A stretch of DNA of 24,924 nt from CAG-791 sp003447895 (lineage in GTDB: Bacteria > Bacillota > Clostridia > Lachnospirales > Lachnospiraceae). The notes under the pieces were generated by a model. That model did no database searches. It was not told the origin of the DNA and was given only the letters and a program-made list of their open reading frames with translations. Where the stretch lies: positions 1 to 24,924 of the forward strand of contig CAMOMX010000027.1 of assembly GCA_946620035.1 (NCBI GenBank), read 5' to 3'. The position numbers were made by a program, and so were the translations under genes. This document shows, in pieces, positions 16,163 to 22,783 of the stretch. Position 1 is the first letter of the stretch. Each line of letters begins with the position of its first letter.

Positions 16163-16821
16163 TCTTCCCTCCGTGCCGAAGCACCTTGCGCGAAGGCCCC
16201 CGGGGAGGAAGCGCCGATCCCCAGCGCTTTCAGGCAGTGGTACAGAAGTTCCGCCGTAATTCCCCAAATCACCTCGCCGCGGTACTCATAGAAGTAGAAG
16301 GTGCGCGGGATCTTGTGCCAGGGGTAATTTCTGCCGCCCGGCAGGAGCTCGTAGGGAAAATCCTCCCCGGTTTCGACCACCATGGCGCCCGTGCACACGC
16401 GCGGGGGATTCTCCGCGAACCAGCCAAGGGGCACCGTGAAGACGCGTTCCACTTCCGCCTCGGAGCAGGTCCCCTCATATCCGTGCAAAAGACCGAGGCC
16501 GGAACTGATCCTGGCCCCGCCCGGGCCTGACATCGCGTGCATGGGCGCGATCCATTCGATGTTCTCCTGCGGGATCAGGAGCTCCTCGGAGGTCTCCCTG
16601 ACCGCGGCGCTCCTTGCGGTCTCGCCGCTCTCGACTCTCCCGCCCGGAAAGCAGATCTCGCCGCCCTGGCGGATCGCCGCCTGGCGCACTTCGAACAGGA
16701 CAGAGAGTCCCTCTTCCGCTTCTACGAGCGGGATCAGCACTGCGTTTTCTCTCCTGACGGGCCTGATTTCCTCCAGCTGCCGGCCTTCTGCCTTCCTCCG
16801 GATCTCCGCGATCTCACGCAT
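16159..16821 (-). CDS. Nudix hydrolase, CoA pyrophosphatase-like
   Basis: The Nudix box is at residues 61-83: GRVESGETARSAAVRETSEE fits GX5EX7REXXEE. It is preceded by VLFEVRQAAIRQGGEICFPGG, resembling the CoAse motif of NudL/PCD1 enzymes, which split coenzyme A or its derivatives into 4'-phosphopantetheine and 3',5'-ADP. Motifs downstream such as VERVFTVPLGWF, YPWHKIPRTFYFYEYRGEVIWGITAELLY also fit that group. At 220 residues it matches the family. The start is ATG at 16821, sharing one base with the TGA of the upstream gene; a GTG one codon earlier (16824) is possible. It ends with a 4-nt ATGA overlap into the pseudouridine synthase gene. The substrate is inferred. Confidence 0.88.
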   Translation of the reverse strand: MREIAEIRRKAEGRQLEEIRPVRRENAVLIPLVEAEEGLSVLFEVRQAAIRQGGEICFPGGRVESGETARSAAVRETSEELLIPQENIEWIAPMHAMSGPGGARISSGLGLLHGYEGTCSEAEVERVFTVPLGWFAENPPRVCTGAMVVETGEDFPYELLPGGRNYPWHKIPRTFYFYEYRGEVIWGITAELLYHCLKALGIGASSPGAFAQGASARREE

Positions 16822-18164
16822 CACCCTTTCGCCTCGCTCGTTGCTTTTTCCGGGGTCTTCTCTCTCAACAGCCGGCGGACTTCTTCCTCGAAGCTGTAGT
16901 CCTTGGACTCCTTTACTTCTTCCCTGTCACTGGCCGTTTCCTTTTCGGGCTTTTGGGCGCTTTGGGATTTGTCCGTAAGCTGCGGCTCCTGCCTGTTTGC
17001 CTTGGCTTCGATCTCATCCCCTCTCTTCGAGGCCCACTTTCTGATAAATCCCGGGAGCTCATCGTTTAGGCCGATCTGCTGGTAGAGCGCTTTCTCACCG
17101 CTTCTTAAGAGCTCTCTGACCACTTTGATCGTCTCCTTTTGCTGCTCCCTGGGCAGCTTTGTCACAGCTTCCACCATCTCGGAAAAGCCGGATTTCCTGA
17201 CATCCTTCATCGTGACGCCGCCGCCGGCTGACAGGACCTGGAACACCGTGTCCACAAAGGTGCGCCTCGCTTCGACATCCACATTCCGGATCCAGTTGTC
17301 GAGCACCTTCTCGACGAACAGGCTGTCATCGCTTCGCTTTACGTGTACAAACCGGTTTCCCATCACCTGCCATGTCAGGGCATCGTGCTGGAAGATTCCC
17401 TTTCCGGAGCTTCCCACAACGGTCGGCTTCATGCCGGATTCGAATAGTCTTCCGATAATGGATTCCGAGGGGATGATGTTGATCGTCTTCTCCAGCACGC
17501 GCCGGTACTCCTCGGTCCCGGTGATATCTTCCAGAAAGCCCGGGGCGTCATTGGAATACACCTTTTCGATCTGCGCCCTGACCTGCGGAAGCGCGTACGC
17601 CGCCGCAAAGACGGCGAAATTTCCGCCTTTGGAGTGTCCGCCCACTCTCAGCCTCATCGCTGTATTCTTGAAATGGCGGTTCAGATATTCAACCGCCAGG
17701 CGCTGTCCTTCTGTCCGCGACATATAGCTCAGATTGAAGTCCTCTTTCCATCCGATGATCGTCTCGTCCGTTCCCCGAAAAGCCACATAGCTCGTCCCAT
17801 CACCAAGTTCAAAGCAGATGGCCGACATCTGCGCCTCCGCTTCTTTTTTCAGATAGTTGACATAGCCGGAGAGCTTCACCTCCCCAAATCTTTTGGTTGC
17901 CGCCGCCGCTTTCAGAAGAAACGGTGAATGATTGACAAAGCTTGTCCTTGCGAGGATCTCTTTTTCCGTATGCATCTTCCAGTATTGGTCATTGACCTCC
18001 GAGAGAGAGATCTTGTCCTCCCCCTCTTCACTTACAATTCCGTCAAAATCCACATAAGAGAGCTGCGCCAGGATCAGATTGTCTACTTCATTAAACGGGT
18101 CACAATTAAATGTCAGATCACCTCTCCACCGCAGGTATTCATTCATTGTGTTGTTACTCGACAT
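16821..18164 (-). CDS. DUF2974 (Mbeg1-like) alpha/beta-hydrolase family protein
   Basis: This 447-residue protein has the lipase-like fold of the DUF2974 family. The nucleophile elbow is GHSKGG at 176-181 with S178, preceded by CFELGDGTSYVAFRGTDETIIGWKED (about 117-142). SNDAPGF at about 204-210 is a family hallmark. No signal peptide is visible, so it is probably cytosolic. The last ~60 residues are charged and low in complexity (QEPQLTDKSQSAQKPEKE) and look disordered. The true substrate of this family is unknown to me. The ATG at 18164 has GGAGG 11 nt upstream. It is the first gene of the packed series that ends with the sigma factor; TATAAA upstream on the minus strand may belong to a promoter, but no convincing -35 is present in the 60-nt gap to serA. 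Confidence 0.85.
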   Translation of the reverse strand: MSSNNTMNEYLRWRGDLTFNCDPFNEVDNLILAQLSYVDFDGIVSEEGEDKISLSEVNDQYWKMHTEKEILARTSFVNHSPFLLKAAAATKRFGEVKLSGYVNYLKKEAEAQMSAICFELGDGTSYVAFRGTDETIIGWKEDFNLSYMSRTEGQRLAVEYLNRHFKNTAMRLRVGGHSKGGNFAVFAAAYALPQVRAQIEKVYSNDAPGFLEDITGTEEYRRVLEKTINIIPSESIIGRLFESGMKPTVVGSSGKGIFQHDALTWQVMGNRFVHVKRSDDSLFVEKVLDNWIRNVDVEARRTFVDTVFQVLSAGGGVTMKDVRKSGFSEMVEAVTKLPREQQKETIKVVRELLRSGEKALYQQIGLNDELPGFIRKWASKRGDEIEAKANRQEPQLTDKSQSAQKPEKETASDREEVKESKDYSFEEEVRRLLREKTPEKATSEAKG

Positions 18165-18224
18165 AATGGATTCATCCTCCGTCCGTCATTTTATAAGCTA
18201 ACTGTGTAGAAACTGTGTTTTGAC

Positions 18225-19388
18225 TCACTTGATCACGCGCACTCTAAAGACACCGGGGATTTCCGAGATCTCCTTCACAAGTTCCCCGGTTGCCGGAGCA
18301 TCCAGGTCAAGAATGGTATATTCCACCTCTCCCTTGGACTTACTGGCCATCTCGGAGATATTCATCTCACTCGATCCGATCAGCGTTGTGAGCCGGTTGA
18401 TCATGTTCACTTTGTTCTCATGGAAGATCGCTATGCGGCTCGCCGAGCGGCAGACGCCCATGCTGCACGCGGGGTAGTTGACGCTGTTTCGGATGTTTCC
18501 GTTCTCAAGGTAGTCCATGAGCTCCTCTACCGCCATGACCGCGCAGTTGTCCTCGGACTCCTCTGTGGACGCGCCCAGGTGCGGCGTCGTGATGCAGCCC
18601 CTTCTGCCTGCCACCGTGCGGTTCGGGAAGTCGGAGACATAGCGGCGGATCCTGCCGGACTCGATCGCCTCAATGACGGCCTCTTCGTCCACCAGGGAGT
18701 CTCTGGCCATATTGATGAGGATCACGCCCTTTTTCATCTTCCTGACCGCTTCCCTGCTGATCATTCCCTTTGTGGACGGAAGCGCCGGCACATGGATCGT
18801 GATGAAGTCGCAGCGGTCATAGATTTCATTCAGGTCAAAAACGTGAGTGATCTTGCGGTTCAGGTGCCAGGCGGCGTCTACCGACACATAGGGGTCATAG
18901 CCGTAAACTTCCATGCCCAGTTCGACGGCCATGTTGGCCACGCGCACGCCGATCGCGCCAAGTCCGATGATGCCCAGTCTCTTTCCGTAGAGCTCGGTTC
19001 CGGCAAATTTCTTCTTCTCCTTCTCCGCGGTCTTCGCGATGTCCTCGTTGTTCCAGTTCGCGCGTACCCAGTCGACACCTTCTACAATATCGCGGGACGC
19101 AAGGAGCATGCCGGCCAGGACCATCTCCTTGACGCCGTTCGCATTGGCGCCCGGCGTATTGAACACCACGATTCCCTGCCTTGCGCAGCGCTCCAGCGGG
19201 ATATTGTTGACACCGGCACCCGCTCTCGCGATTGCCAGGAGATCCTTCGAAAACTCCATATCATGCAGGGAGGCGCTCCGCACAAGAATCCCCTGTGCCT
19301 CGGCCGGGTCCGCAGTCTTTTGGTACTCTGCCGTGAAATTTCCAAGTCCTTTTTCGGAGATATTGTTGAGACATGCGTATTTGAACAT
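18225..19388 (-). CDS. serA: D-3-phosphoglycerate dehydrogenase
   Basis: SerA oxidises 3-phosphoglycerate to 3-phosphohydroxypyruvate with NAD+, the first step of serine synthesis, in the cytosol. The Rossmann motif LGIIGLGAIGVRVA is in the middle. The catalytic residues sit in NMARDSLVDEEAV (Arg), the following acidic region, and TPHLGASTEESE (His). A C-terminal ACT domain (RIAIFHENKVNMINRLTTLI to the end) suggests allosteric control, probably by serine. At 387 residues it is the short type, with an ACT domain but no intervening domain. I use the ATG at 19388 (MFKYACLNNIS); the open frame extends to 19439, but that extension is not family sequence. No serC is next to it, although the two genes are often paired in clostridia. 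A good promoter lies at 19459-19487. Confidence 0.94.
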   Translation of the reverse strand: MFKYACLNNISEKGLGNFTAEYQKTADPAEAQGILVRSASLHDMEFSKDLLAIARAGAGVNNIPLERCARQGIVVFNTPGANANGVKEMVLAGMLLASRDIVEGVDWVRANWNNEDIAKTAEKEKKKFAGTELYGKRLGIIGLGAIGVRVANMAVELGMEVYGYDPYVSVDAAWHLNRKITHVFDLNEIYDRCDFITIHVPALPSTKGMISREAVRKMKKGVILINMARDSLVDEEAVIEAIESGRIRRYVSDFPNRTVAGRRGCITTPHLGASTEESEDNCAVMAVEELMDYLENGNIRNSVNYPACSMGVCRSASRIAIFHENKVNMINRLTTLIGSSEMNISEMASKSKGEVEYTILDLDAPATGELVKEISEIPGVFRVRVIK

Positions 19389-19458
19389 CCTATTCACCTG
19401 TTCACCCTTTCTTTGGACCGGCGGATACCGGTCTATCACTTTCTATTGACAATGGGAT

Positions 19459-19487
19459 ATTTTACAACGAAATATCATACCGCACAA
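19459..19487 (-). promoter_or_regulatory. predicted sigma-A promoter of serA
   Basis: On the minus strand TTGTGC (19482-19487) and TAAAAT (19459-19464) are separated by 17 bp, 71 bp before the serA start codon. Upstream of the -35 lie a near-palindrome (ATTTGCCGC and GCGGCGAAAT, about 19496-19515) and the perfect 12-bp palindrome TAGGACGTCCTA at 19515-19526, both possible operator sites. Confidence 0.6.
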
Positions 19488-19560
19488 TATCGCCGATTTG
19501 CCGCAGCGGCGAAATAGGACGTCCTAATTCACACTTTTTTTACTTTCTTTGTCCCGGATA

Positions 19561-19571
19561 TGCTATATAAT
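19561..19571 (+). promoter_or_regulatory. possible extended -10 promoter of the BI-1 gene
   Basis: TGCTATATAAT contains both an extended -10 (TGnTATATA) and a perfect TATAAT (19566-19571). No good -35 is seen 16-18 bp upstream. AAAGGAGG and the ATG at 19606 follow. Confidence 0.45.
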
Positions 19572-19605
19572 GTTGGCAGAAATGGTCAAAAGGAGGTATT
19601 AACTT

Positions 19606-20286
19606 ATGGCTGATATGAATATGAATAAAGAATATCGTCTCGAGCGCATGAACAGCTGCGTGGGGACGCAGGTGACGGAGCGGACTTACAATCTGACGAT
19701 CGGGCTCACGCTTTTGTGGGGGATCCTCATCAACGTTGTGATGTCCACTTTCTTCGTCTACCAGATCCTGAGCCTCAACTATCTTTTGGTCCTGGTCCTG
19801 TATTTCGTCGGCACGATCGGCTGCTCGATCCTGGTCCACAGGTCAGACAATCCCGCGGTGAGCTTCGCCGGATTTACGGGGATGGCCGTTTTCATGGGGC
19901 TTCTCCTCACGTTCTATGTGACTGCGTTCACCGGGCATTCCGTCGCCTACGCGTTTATCGCGACAGCCCTGGTCACTGTGATCATGATCATCCTGTCCAT
20001 GCTCTATCCCGCGTTCTTCGCAGGGCTTGGCAGGACGCTGTTCGTCTCGCTTCTTGGCTGCATTCTGATCCAGTTTGTCGGAGGTCTCCTCTTCGGACTT
20101 CCCATGACGATCATTGACTACGCGGTCGCCGCGATCTTCTGCGGCTACATCGGACTCGACTGGTACAGAGCCCAGCAGTTCCCCAAGACGCTGGACAACG
20201 CCATAGACAGCGCCGCAGACATCTATCTCGATGTCATCAACCTGTTCATCCGGATCCTGTCGATCACCGGAAAGAGACGCAAGTAA
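19606..20286 (+). CDS. Bax inhibitor-1 / YccA family membrane protein
   Basis: The 226-residue protein has about seven hydrophobic segments from residue ~30 on (for example LTIGLTLLWGILINVVMSTFF, VYQILSLNYLLVLVLYFVG, FAGFTGMAVFMGLLLTFYV). It ends with the strongly conserved BI-1 tail: DNAIDSAADIYLDVINLFIRILSITG. Relatives such as BsYetJ act as pH-sensitive calcium leak channels in the cytoplasmic membrane; that role here is by family only. The N-terminal ~25 residues are hydrophilic. The start is ATG with a strong AAAGGAGG site about 9 nt upstream. It is a single-gene unit, divergent from serA and convergent with dapA, and its transcript probably ends in the palindrome hairpin at 20289-20360. 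Confidence 0.88.
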   Translation: MADMNMNKEYRLERMNSCVGTQVTERTYNLTIGLTLLWGILINVVMSTFFVYQILSLNYLLVLVLYFVGTIGCSILVHRSDNPAVSFAGFTGMAVFMGLLLTFYVTAFTGHSVAYAFIATALVTVIMIILSMLYPAFFAGLGRTLFVSLLGCILIQFVGGLLFGLPMTIIDYAVAAIFCGYIGLDWYRAQQFPKTLDNAIDSAADIYLDVINLFIRILSITGKRRK

Positions 20287-20288
20287 GT

Positions 20289-20367
20289 AAAAGGTGCCTG
20301 GCACCATTAAATTTTTATAAACTTCAGTTTATAGAAATTTAATGGTGCCAGGCACCTTTTTTTACTT
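20289..20367. terminator. palindrome doublet 3 forming a bidirectional terminator
   Basis: Here the two palindromes are inverted relative to each other (GGTGCCTGGCACC at 20293-20305, GGTGCCAGGCACC at 20344-20356; centres 51 bp apart). As a result 20289-20314 is perfectly complementary to 20335-20360 over 26 bp. Inside, TATAAAC and GTTTATA pair around TTCA, so nearly the whole element can be one hairpin. It has an A-run before and eight T after, and sits between the convergent BI-1 and dapA genes, starting two bases after the BI-1 stop codon. Confidence 0.8.
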
Positions 20368-21251
20368 TACAGGCATCCGAATTCCTTCATGGCCTTCCGG
20401 AGTCTCTCCTTATGCTCAGGCTCCATCTCTGTCAGCGGAAGCCTCGGGCTTCCCACCGCATAGCCCTGCATGCAGAGCGCCGCTTTGACGGGAATCGGGT
20501 TCACTTCGCAGAACAGCGAATTGACAAGTTCCAGGGCCCTGTGCTGCAGCTTCCTCGCCTCGTCGTAGCGGTTTGTCAGGCAGTACTCCACCATGTCGTG
20601 AGTCTCTCTGGGCGCCACGTTGGAGAGCACGGAAATTACGCCGACGCCTCCGAGCGAACAGATCGGCACGATCTGGTCGTCATTTCCCGAGTAGATATCC
20701 AGAACGCCCTCACAGAGGGATGCAAGTTTCCCCACCTGGCTGATGTTTCCGGAAGCTTCCTTGATTCCCACAATATTCTCCACTTCTCTGCCAAGCCTCA
20801 CGGCTGTCTCCGGGAGAATGTTGGAGCCGGTCCTTGACGGGACATTGTAGAGAATGCAGGGAATGTCGACTGCCCCCGCGATGGCCGCAAAGTGCTTCAC
20901 CAGACCGTTCTGCGTCGCCTTATTGTAGTAAGGCGCCACCAGAAGACATCCGTCCGCGCCCAGCTGCTGCGCCTCTTTGGACATCATGATCGCGTGCGCC
21001 GTATTGTTGGATCCTGTCCCCGCGATGACCGGGATCCTTCCTGCCGTCTTCTCCACGGTGAAGCGGATCGCCTCAAGATGTTCGTCGTCCTCAAGTGTGG
21101 GCGCTTCGCCGGTCGTTCCGCAGATGATGATCGCGTCCGTGTGGCCGGCGATCTGGTCCTCGATCAGCTTTCCCAACACCTCATAATCGATCTCTCCGTT
21201 CTCTTTCATAGGTGTCACCATTGCGACACCTGCTCCTTTAAATAAAGCCAT
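20367..21251 (-). CDS. dapA: 4-hydroxy-tetrahydrodipicolinate synthase
   Basis: DapA condenses pyruvate with aspartate semialdehyde, the branch-point step to diaminopimelate and lysine, in the cytosol. The catalytic residues are in place: Y135 in CILYNVPSRTG, Schiff-base K164 in VGIKEASG, R140, Y109 in APYYNK, and CGTTGE at 44-49. At 294 residues it is the normal length for the class I aldolase family. GGAGG lies 9 nt before the ATG. The upstream gene on the same strand (membrane protein ending at 21332) is 80 bp away and may be co-transcribed, although the two functions are not obviously related. No other dap gene is in the window. Related aldolases such as N-acetylneuraminate lyase are less likely, given the YNVPSRT and GIKEASG motifs. 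Confidence 0.95.
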   Translation of the reverse strand: MALFKGAGVAMVTPMKENGEIDYEVLGKLIEDQIAGHTDAIIICGTTGEAPTLEDDEHLEAIRFTVEKTAGRIPVIAGTGSNNTAHAIMMSKEAQQLGADGCLLVAPYYNKATQNGLVKHFAAIAGAVDIPCILYNVPSRTGSNILPETAVRLGREVENIVGIKEASGNISQVGKLASLCEGVLDIYSGNDDQIVPICSLGGVGVISVLSNVAPRETHDMVEYCLTNRYDEARKLQHRALELVNSLFCEVNPIPVKAALCMQGYAVGSPRLPLTEMEPEHKERLRKAMKEFGCL

Positions 21252-21331
21252 ACTCTGATTCCTCCGATCTTGGCCGCCTTCGCGGCACGATTATTGAGTG
21301 GTCCCTTCGGTCTTTTGACAAAGAGCCGGGA

Positions 21332-22534
21332 TCACATTGCATATCCAAGCACCACCATGTAGAAAAGATAGTAGATTCCGGACACCAGATGCACCGCCAG
21401 AAGGATCGTCGCGAAGATAAATCCCACGCCCCGTTTGTTGCCCGTCATCTGGTCGCTGAAATAGAATTTCAGGTAATTCTTAACGGCCATATACCACACA
21501 AGATAGATGGCCAGCATGTAGCCCCAGGAGAAGTTTCCGTCGTACATGCGGTCGCCTTTCTCTGCAAGGAAAAGTCGCCAGACCAGTCCCCACAGATACA
21601 TGAGCCACGCCAGCGCATCCCCCCATGTAAACGCTTTCTTGATCGCCGTAATGAGAAGCATCAGGAAGGGGAAGGCGCATACCAGAATCATGGAGATCGG
21701 AATCGAAGGCGTCCTGGCTCCCGCCACTGCGAACGGGGCGATCTGGATTCCCTCGGACCCGTCATTATTGCTGTAAAAGGCGCTCACAAACTGAAGGACC
21801 ATCACCAGGAGGGACGGCAGGCAGACCGCCAGAAGCTGGAAGGCCGCCTTCAGGTTTTTTCCCTTAAACATGACCAGCCAGATCATCATCAGCGTGAAGA
21901 TAGCCGGATAGAAGACCTGCACGAAGCTGGGTTTGGCCAGGCACGACAGGATCAGGAGGATCGCTGTGGCGATCGCCTTTCCCAGGGGAATTCCCTTCTC
22001 AAATTCCGACTCCCTGACTTCTATGCACATGGAGGCGACAAGGACCATCGTCAAAAGCGCGATCGGCCTTACGCAGATCGTCGTCGGATTGTGCCAGATA
22101 TTGGGGGTTCCCTGCCCCAAATAGGGCTTTATGTTAAAGAAGGGAATATAGATTGCCGAGACCAGGTGAAGCACCAGGTCCAGTGCCGCGGCCTCGTATC
22201 TCTCCAGTGTCGGGACCGCCTTTCGGATGGTGAAATAGGCGATCAGATACGTGATCACGACCAGCATTCCCGATACAGCCGCGCCCGCGATCTCCACCCT
22301 GAAACCAAGAAACCTGACCAGCGTATAAACCATAATGTGCCAGAGCGGCTCCGGATGTGCCTTGAACATCTCGATGGGCTGCCTGGGATGAAGATCCATC
22401 GCGATCTCTTCGTGCATCGGATAGTCCGCGCCCACGAGCCCGGTCAAAAATCCGCAGGTAAACAGGATCATTACACTCGCAAAGATGATGGCCAGCCCTA
22501 TCTCGTTTCTTCTCTTTAATGCCGCATTTTCCAT
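21332..22534 (-). CDS. polytopic membrane protein, possibly GT-C-like
   Basis: I do not recognise a named family. The 400-residue protein has about ten hydrophobic segments. After the first (about 13-36) comes GADYPMHEEIA (35-45), an acidic motif in the first outer loop as in GT-C glycosyltransferases. Further polar motifs are NIWHNPTTICVRP in the middle and EKGDRMYDGNFSWGYM in a late loop. It has the same general plan as the GT-C-like proteins at 1-1862 and 22784-24508 but is much shorter and lacks a large soluble domain. AGGAG lies 9 nt before the ATG, and a good promoter is at 22624-22653. It is divergent from the large membrane gene at 22784 and upstream of dapA. A flippase-like or EpsG/Wzy-like polymer protein is another possibility. 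Confidence 0.78.
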   Translation of the reverse strand: MENAALKRRNEIGLAIIFASVMILFTCGFLTGLVGADYPMHEEIAMDLHPRQPIEMFKAHPEPLWHIMVYTLVRFLGFRVEIAGAAVSGMLVVITYLIAYFTIRKAVPTLERYEAAALDLVLHLVSAIYIPFFNIKPYLGQGTPNIWHNPTTICVRPIALLTMVLVASMCIEVRESEFEKGIPLGKAIATAILLILSCLAKPSFVQVFYPAIFTLMMIWLVMFKGKNLKAAFQLLAVCLPSLLVMVLQFVSAFYSNNDGSEGIQIAPFAVAGARTPSIPISMILVCAFPFLMLLITAIKKAFTWGDALAWLMYLWGLVWRLFLAEKGDRMYDGNFSWGYMLAIYLVWYMAVKNYLKFYFSDQMTGNKRGVGFIFATILLAVHLVSGIYYLFYMVVLGYAM

Positions 22535-22623
22535 TCTGTCGTATCTCCTACTCTGTTTCGCGACGCCCGGGATCCTCCCTGCGGCGTCCTTCTGTTCTGC
22601 CTTTCACATTGCAGTTACTCTTT

Positions 22624-22653
22624 ATTATACCCTTTTTTTCTGTATCTTGTTAA
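22624..22653 (-). promoter_or_regulatory. predicted sigma-A promoter of the 21332-22534 gene
   Basis: On the minus strand TTAACA (22648-22653) and TATAAT (22624-22629) are separated by 18 bp, about 90 bp before the start codon. The spacer contains a run of seven A. Confidence 0.6.
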
Positions 22654-22704
22654 GAATCTGATCGATGTTTCTAATTTCATGCTAAAAACCGACCAATGCT
22701 GTTG

Positions 22705-22710
22705 TATAAT
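22705..22710 (+). promoter_or_regulatory. possible -10 box of the 22784-24508 gene
   Basis: A perfect TATAAT sits about 74 bp upstream of the ATG. The bases 16-18 bp further upstream (CTAAAA region) do not resemble a -35 box, so an activator or another sigma factor could be needed. This is a weak call. Confidence 0.3.
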
Positions 22711-22783
22711 GATTACAATTTCTGTCCCAGCCGGCTTACAGGCATTCCCGGACCGCCGGCTTCATCACTGCATGGAGGTTTTT

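Noticed and set aside
19389..19605. T-box or other riboswitch in front of serA
   Set aside because: The predicted leader is only about 60-70 nt and lacks the T-box sequence, specifier loop and terminator.
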